Source: Nostoc sp. XA010
GTDB taxonomy: Bacteria; Cyanobacteriota; Cyanobacteriia; Cyanobacteriales; Nostocaceae
NCBI RefSeq assembly: GCF_020829625.1
Contig: NZ_JAIVFX010000007.1
Coordinates: 131,344-195,343 of the forward strand
Direction: 5' to 3'
DNA length: 64,000 bases
Shown: piece by piece, positions 59,795-64,000 of the stretch
Layout of the letters: each line of letters opens with the position of its first letter
Position numbering within the stretch: the stretch's first letter is position 1
Position numbers and translations under genes: made by a program
Notes under the pieces: model-generated
The model's database searches: none
What the model was told of the DNA's origin: nothing
What the model saw: only the letters and a program-made list of their open reading frames with translations

Positions 59795-61009
59795 ATGGAT
59801 ATCCCAATCAGAATTAATCCCATATCACGATTACCGCTAGAAGCAACAGAAAATCCTCAATATTTACCTCTATCACCTCAAGGTGCGAGGGTAATTTTAG
59901 GTAACATTATTGAACCAGAACAATTAGTCATACCTGTAGCACCCAATGCCACAACAATGTTTGGGCCTCGTGGTGCTTGCTTGTTATCAGAAACAGGCCC
60001 CTTATGGGTATCAGATACAGGACATCATCGATTATTAGGATGGCAGAATTTACCCACCAGAGATAGTCAATCGGCTGATTGGGTAATTGGACAACCTGAC
60101 TTTTATCATGAGGGGCAAAATGCTAAAACTACACCGGGAAGGGCAACCTTAAGTGTACCAACAGGGATTTGTGCTTGCGGTGAAGGGTTAGCTGTAGCAG
60201 ATGCTTGGAATCATCGGGTTTTGATTTGGAAAAACTTACCAGAAGATAACAATGTTCCAGCAGATTTGGTGTTAGGGCAAGTTAATTTTACCGATAATGA
60301 ACCAAATCGAGGAAATCAAGCAGCATCTGCTAGTACAATGCACTGGCCCTATGGTGTTTTTTATCATCAAGGACAGCTATTTATTGCTGACACTGGTAAT
60401 CGAAGAGTATTAATTTGGCATCAGTTACCAACAGAAAATGGTCAACCTGCTGATGTAGTTTTGGGACAACCAGATATGATATCTCGCAATGAAAATGGCG
60501 GTGGTTCTCCAACCGCAGCGAGTATGCGTTGGTGTCACGACATCACCTTTTGGGGAGAAAATCTGGTTGTTAGCGATGCAGGTAATCACCGGGTAATGAT
60601 TTGGCAGAGAATACCCACAGAAAATAATACACCTTGTGCAGTAGTTTTAGGACAAAAAAGCTTTGATTTTGTGGAAATGAATCAAGGAGTTTATTTGCCA
60701 AGTGCTAGTAGTTTGAGTATGCCTTATGGTGTGGGTGTGGCTGGCGATTGGTTAGTAGTTGCAGATACTGCTAATTCTCGTTTGTTAGGATGGAAGAAGC
60801 CAGAATCAATTTTATCACTGCAAGGTGCGACGGCAGATGCGCTTGCAGGACAAATAAATTTTCAAAGTAAAGGTGAAAATCGTAATTTCGGACTACCAAA
60901 ACGAGACAGCTTAAATTGGTGTTACGGGATAAAAATTTGTGGCAAAACAGCAGTCATAGCTGATTCTGGAAATAATCGAATTTTGCTATGGCAGTTTAAT
61001 AATTCGTAA
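59795..61009 (+). CDS. NHL-repeat protein of the extended hyp operon
   Basis: A 404-residue protein made of NHL-type beta-propeller blades: repeated DTGHHRLLGWQNLPT, DAWNHRVLIWKNLPE, DTGNRRVLIWHQLPT, DAGNHRVMIWQRIPT, DSGNNRILLWQF alternate with VLGQxxF segments. No signal peptide or catalytic motif is seen. Conserved upstream of hypF in heterocystous strains; likely a scaffold in HupS maturation, by context. Confidence 0.9.
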   Translation: MDIPIRINPISRLPLEATENPQYLPLSPQGARVILGNIIEPEQLVIPVAPNATTMFGPRGACLLSETGPLWVSDTGHHRLLGWQNLPTRDSQSADWVIGQPDFYHEGQNAKTTPGRATLSVPTGICACGEGLAVADAWNHRVLIWKNLPEDNNVPADLVLGQVNFTDNEPNRGNQAASASTMHWPYGVFYHQGQLFIADTGNRRVLIWHQLPTENGQPADVVLGQPDMISRNENGGGSPTAASMRWCHDITFWGENLVVSDAGNHRVMIWQRIPTENNTPCAVVLGQKSFDFVEMNQGVYLPSASSLSMPYGVGVAGDWLVVADTANSRLLGWKKPESILSLQGATADALAGQINFQSKGENRNFGLPKRDSLNWCYGIKICGKTAVIADSGNNRILLWQFNNS

Positions 61010-61075
61010 TACTCGCCTCCGGCGAGAAGCAAGCTACGTAATTCGTAATTCGTAATTTTTGAAAGTCAGATTTAT

Positions 61076-63421
61076 ATGGCGACTGAAGAAATTAGAGTTC
61101 GCGGCACAGTTCAAGGAGTAGGATTTCGCCCTACCGTATATCGTCTGGCTAAAGCTTGCGGTTTGCGTGGAGATGTTTGTAATGATGGCCAAGGTGTATT
61201 AATTCGGGTATCTGGTAGTGAGGAGGCAATAACCGAATTTGTTGCCAGATTGCAAACAGAATGTCCACCGTTAGCAAAAATTAATCAACTAACAAGAATT
61301 ATTTATAAAGGTGAATTTAAATTTGATAATTTTGTGATTTCTACTAGTGTCAGTAATGCCATTAAAACAGAAATTACCCCTGATGCAGCCACTTGTCCGC
61401 AATGTCAAAAAGAAATATTCGACCCTTTTAGCCGCTTTTATCGTTACCCATTTACTAACTGCACTCATTGCGGCCCCCGCTTGAGTATTATTCGTGCGAT
61501 TCCATATGACAGAAGCAATACCAGTATGTCTGCGTTTGCTATATGTCCAGAATGTGCAAAGGAATACCACGATGTCGAAAACCGCCGTTTTCACGCTCAA
61601 CCTGTTGCTTGTCATGCTTGCGGCCCTTCAGCTTGCTTAGAACGCGCCGATGGAAAATCGGTTACTGCTTCTATGTTCTCCATGTTGGATGATGTTGATG
61701 CCGTTTGTACCTTGTTGCAAAAGGGTGAGATTGTAGCAATTAAGGGCTTAGGTGGTATTCATCTGGCTTGCGATGCAACTCAGGAAACCGTTGTACAAAA
61801 ACTGCGTCAGCGTAAAAAGCGCTATCATAAAGCCTTTGCTTTAATGGCGCGGGATATTGAAGTAATTGAACAATATTGTAGTGTCAACGCCAAAGAGAAA
61901 AAATTATTGACAAGTTCTGTTGCACCAATTGTTTTACTACAAGCGACAGGTAAAAAAGTAGTACCATCGATAGCATCGGGGCAAAATACCCTTGGTTTCA
62001 TGCTACCTTATACACCCTTACATCATTTAATTTTGCGGCGGATGAATCGCCCAATTGTTTTAACAAGTGGCAATATTGCTGATGAACCACAATGTATTGA
62101 TAATGATGAAGCGAGAGAAAAATTAGGGACAATTGCCGATTATTTTCTATTTCACAATCGAGAGATTATTAATCGGGTAGATGATTCGGTAGTGAGAGTT
62201 ATCGGCGATAAAGTCCAAATAATTCGCCGTGCCAGAGGATATGCACCAGCACCAATTAATTTACCACCGGGATTTGAGAATGTACCGCAAATTTTAGCAA
62301 TGGGTAGTGAGTTAAAAAATACCTTTTGCTTATTGCATGAAGGAGAAGCAATTCTCTCTCAACATCTGGGAGATTTAGAGAATGCTGCGGCTTTCAATGC
62401 TTACCGAGAAACTTTGAATTTATACCTAAATTTATTTGAGCATAAACCAGAAGTAATCGCTATAGATAAACATCCTGAATATCTCTCAAGCAAACTTGGG
62501 AAAGAACTTGCGGATACAAATAAAATCAAAATCTATCCAATTCAACATCATCACGCCCACATTGCCGCTTGTATGGCAGAAAATAGCATTTCTCTAGATT
62601 CGCCTCCAGTATTAGGCATTGCTTTAGATGGTTTAGGTTACGGTGATGATGGTACACTCTGGGGCGGAGAATTTCTTTTAGCAGATTATCGAAAGTTTCA
62701 GCGACTAGCAACATTTAAACCAGTAGCAATGATTGGTGGTGAACAAGCGATATATCAGCCTTGGCGTAATACCTATGCTCAATTAATATCTGCTAACTTT
62801 TGGGGTGATTGCCAACAACAGTATGCTGATTTAGAAATAGTAAAATTTCTGAAAAGTAAGCCACTCAAACTACTAAATCAACTTATAGAGAACAGAATTA
62901 ACTCTCCTCCAGCCTCCTCAGTGGGGCGGTTGTTCGATGCGGTGGCTGCGGCTATCGGTATTTATAGAGATGAATGTAGCTATGAAGGACAAGCTGCGAT
63001 CGCAATGGAAGCTATAGTAGATGTTAGCAGCTTAAATAATAATGAAGAAACGCTAATCTATCCTTTTAACTTTAGCTTTTCAGATAGGATTTATTATATA
63101 GACCCGCGTCCAATGTGGCAAGCATTGCTCTATGACTTACAGCAGCAGATTCCACAACCAGTTATAGCTGCCAAATTTCACAAAGGTTTAGCTAATGCGA
63201 TTGTGCAAATGGTTAAACATCTTTCTCAAGAAAATCTGATTCATCAGGTAGCTTTAACAGGAGGAGTATTTCAAAATTGTATATTGTTAGAGCAAGTTAC
63301 CAAACGATTACAAACATTGGGGATAAAAGTACTTACTCACAGCTTAGTACCAGCTAATGACGGCGGGTTATCTTTAGGAGAAGCAGTTATTGCAGCCGCA
63401 CAATTCATACATGAGTCTTGA
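61076..63421 (+). CDS. hypF: Carbamoyltransferase HypF
   Basis: A 781-residue maturation enzyme that makes thiocarboxamide on HypE for the CN ligands of the NiFe site. Order: acylphosphatase domain (residues 1-90, RGTVQGVGFRPTVYRLA), two zinc fingers (CPQCQ, CTHCGP, CPECAKEYHD, CHACGP; about 110-190), YrdC-like domain (about 200-385) and Kae1-like domain with HHHAHIAACMAE (about 500) and LTGGVFQNCIL. ATG 61076 is preceded by TTTGAAAGTCAG. Confidence 0.97.
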   Translation: MATEEIRVRGTVQGVGFRPTVYRLAKACGLRGDVCNDGQGVLIRVSGSEEAITEFVARLQTECPPLAKINQLTRIIYKGEFKFDNFVISTSVSNAIKTEITPDAATCPQCQKEIFDPFSRFYRYPFTNCTHCGPRLSIIRAIPYDRSNTSMSAFAICPECAKEYHDVENRRFHAQPVACHACGPSACLERADGKSVTASMFSMLDDVDAVCTLLQKGEIVAIKGLGGIHLACDATQETVVQKLRQRKKRYHKAFALMARDIEVIEQYCSVNAKEKKLLTSSVAPIVLLQATGKKVVPSIASGQNTLGFMLPYTPLHHLILRRMNRPIVLTSGNIADEPQCIDNDEAREKLGTIADYFLFHNREIINRVDDSVVRVIGDKVQIIRRARGYAPAPINLPPGFENVPQILAMGSELKNTFCLLHEGEAILSQHLGDLENAAAFNAYRETLNLYLNLFEHKPEVIAIDKHPEYLSSKLGKELADTNKIKIYPIQHHHAHIAACMAENSISLDSPPVLGIALDGLGYGDDGTLWGGEFLLADYRKFQRLATFKPVAMIGGEQAIYQPWRNTYAQLISANFWGDCQQQYADLEIVKFLKSKPLKLLNQLIENRINSPPASSVGRLFDAVAAAIGIYRDECSYEGQAAIAMEAIVDVSSLNNNEETLIYPFNFSFSDRIYYIDPRPMWQALLYDLQQQIPQPVIAAKFHKGLANAIVQMVKHLSQENLIHQVALTGGVFQNCILLEQVTKRLQTLGIKVLTHSLVPANDGGLSLGEAVIAAAQFIHES

Positions 63422-63498
63422 TTTTTGAAAAAACTCACAAAGAATTCTCTCTGTGTTCTCCACGCCTCTGTGGTTAGTTTATCTTAAAAAATAAAAAA

Positions 63499-63759
63499 AT
63501 GTGTTTAGGAATACCCGGACAAATTATAGAAATTACCAACGTTAACTATAAACTAGCCCTAGTTAACATTGGTGGTGTTAAGCGCGAAGTAAATATTGCT
63601 TGTATCGTAGATGAACAACATCCTCCCGAAGCTTGTATTGGCGATTGGGTACTAGTGCATGTTGGCTTTGCCATGAATCGAATTAACGAACAAGAAGCGG
63701 CAGAAACATTACAACTCTTCCAAGAATTAGCAGCAGCACAAGCAGTAATTAATACTTAA
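63499..63759 (+). CDS. hypC: Hydrogenase chaperone HypC
   Basis: An 86-residue chaperone that carries the Fe(CN)2CO unit with HypD. It starts MCLGIPGQIIEI with the essential Cys2; VNIGGVKREVNI and GDWVLVHVGFAMNRI follow. Lies 77 bp after hypF. Ends before hypD. Confidence 0.97.
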   Translation: MCLGIPGQIIEITNVNYKLALVNIGGVKREVNIACIVDEQHPPEACIGDWVLVHVGFAMNRINEQEAAETLQLFQELAAAQAVINT

Positions 63760-63922
63760 ATAATATTTTTTCTCACACAGAAAAAGAGTTTCAAACATCT
63801 TTCTTTTTTTCTCTCTTCTCTACGAGACGCTACGCGAACGCGCCCTTCGCGGTTCGTTAAAAAACTCCCTACCACAAAAGCGAAATTAACAGATACATAA
63901 AACTCAATACTCCTCACTTCCT
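63760..63922. repeat. hypC-hypD spacer with small dispersed repeat
   Basis: A copy of the small palindromic repeat (CTACGAGACGCTACGCGAACGC, quoted in part as CGAGACGCTACGCGAACG, near 63822-63842) followed by CGCCCTTCGCGG. Confidence 0.6.
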
Positions 63923-64000
63923 ATGAAATATGTTGACGAATTCCGCGAACCAGAAAAAGCTGAAGCCATACGCCGCGAAATCGCCAAATTATGCAACCAG
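63923..64000 (+). CDS. hypD: Hydrogenase maturation factor HypD (5' end only)
   Basis: The first 26 codons from ATG 63923: MKYVDEFREPEKAEAIRREI then AKLCNQ. This matches the HypD N-terminus (KY.DEFR), an Fe-S protein that assembles the Fe(CN)2CO moiety. The gene continues past the window. Confidence 0.92.
   Translation, partial: MKYVDEFREPEKAEAIRREIAKLCNQ

Overview
The window comes from the chromosome of a heterocyst-forming, Nostoc-like cyanobacterium. The evidence is frequent GCGATCGC (HIP1) octamers, heptamer tandem repeats between genes, the heterocyst ferredoxin gene fdxH, a truncated haemoglobin gene between nifU and nifH (an arrangement described for Nostoc commune), and two developmentally excised elements, one splitting nifD and one splitting hupL. 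No tRNA, rRNA, CRISPR array or intact transposon was recognised.

Layout. 1-9.7 kb is a flank of unrelated genes: a NACHT/HEAT NTPase broken by one in-frame stop, a sugar-dehydrogenase-like secreted protein, an MDR oxidoreductase, a PEP-CTERM ice-binding-like protein, a broken xisI and a Uma2 nuclease-like gene. From 9.77 to 17.3 kb lies nifB-fdxN-nifS-nifU-glbN-nifH-nifD(5'). A 12,954-bp element (17,295-30,259) interrupts nifD between two GGATTACTCCG repeats. It carries xisA at its right end plus cargo: HEPN and restriction-fold-like genes, PPK2, TraX, a full-length orange carotenoid protein, a dienelactone hydrolase, a DUF2267 protein, and relics of xisH/xisI, DUF433, DUF5615 and a PLD-type gene. 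From 30.26 to 44.9 kb follow nifD(3'), nifK, a Mo-nitrogenase C-terminal-domain gene, nifE, nifN, nifX, two small nif-associated genes, nifW, hesA, hesB, fdxH, feoA-like, mop, a P-loop gene, nifV, and an ankyrin/SagB/unknown trio.

44.9-64 kb holds the uptake hydrogenase: hupW, a DUF433/DUF5615 pair, several unrelated genes, hupL split by a 3,686-bp element (17-bp repeats, xisC, a secreted repeat protein, a second DUF433/DUF5615 pair, an integrase relic), hupS, then a divergent extended hyp operon (TPR, two small membrane proteins, NifU-Rieske, NHL, hypF, hypC and the start of hypD).

How it works together: NifHDK fixes N2; NifB/S/U/E/N/X/V and partners build its metal clusters; FdxH supplies electrons; HupSL recycles the H2 by-product, with HupW and Hyp proteins maturing it. 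In the DNA as given NifD and HupL are truncated. Deleting one repeat copy plus the intervening DNA restores in-frame proteins of 503 and 531 residues, so excision by XisA and XisC in the heterocyst is needed for both enzymes. The least-explained content is the cargo and relics inside the two elements (notably OCP), the small-repeat insertions within recombinase genes, a 37-codon ORF just upstream of nifH, and a repeated non-coding block before the NHL gene.
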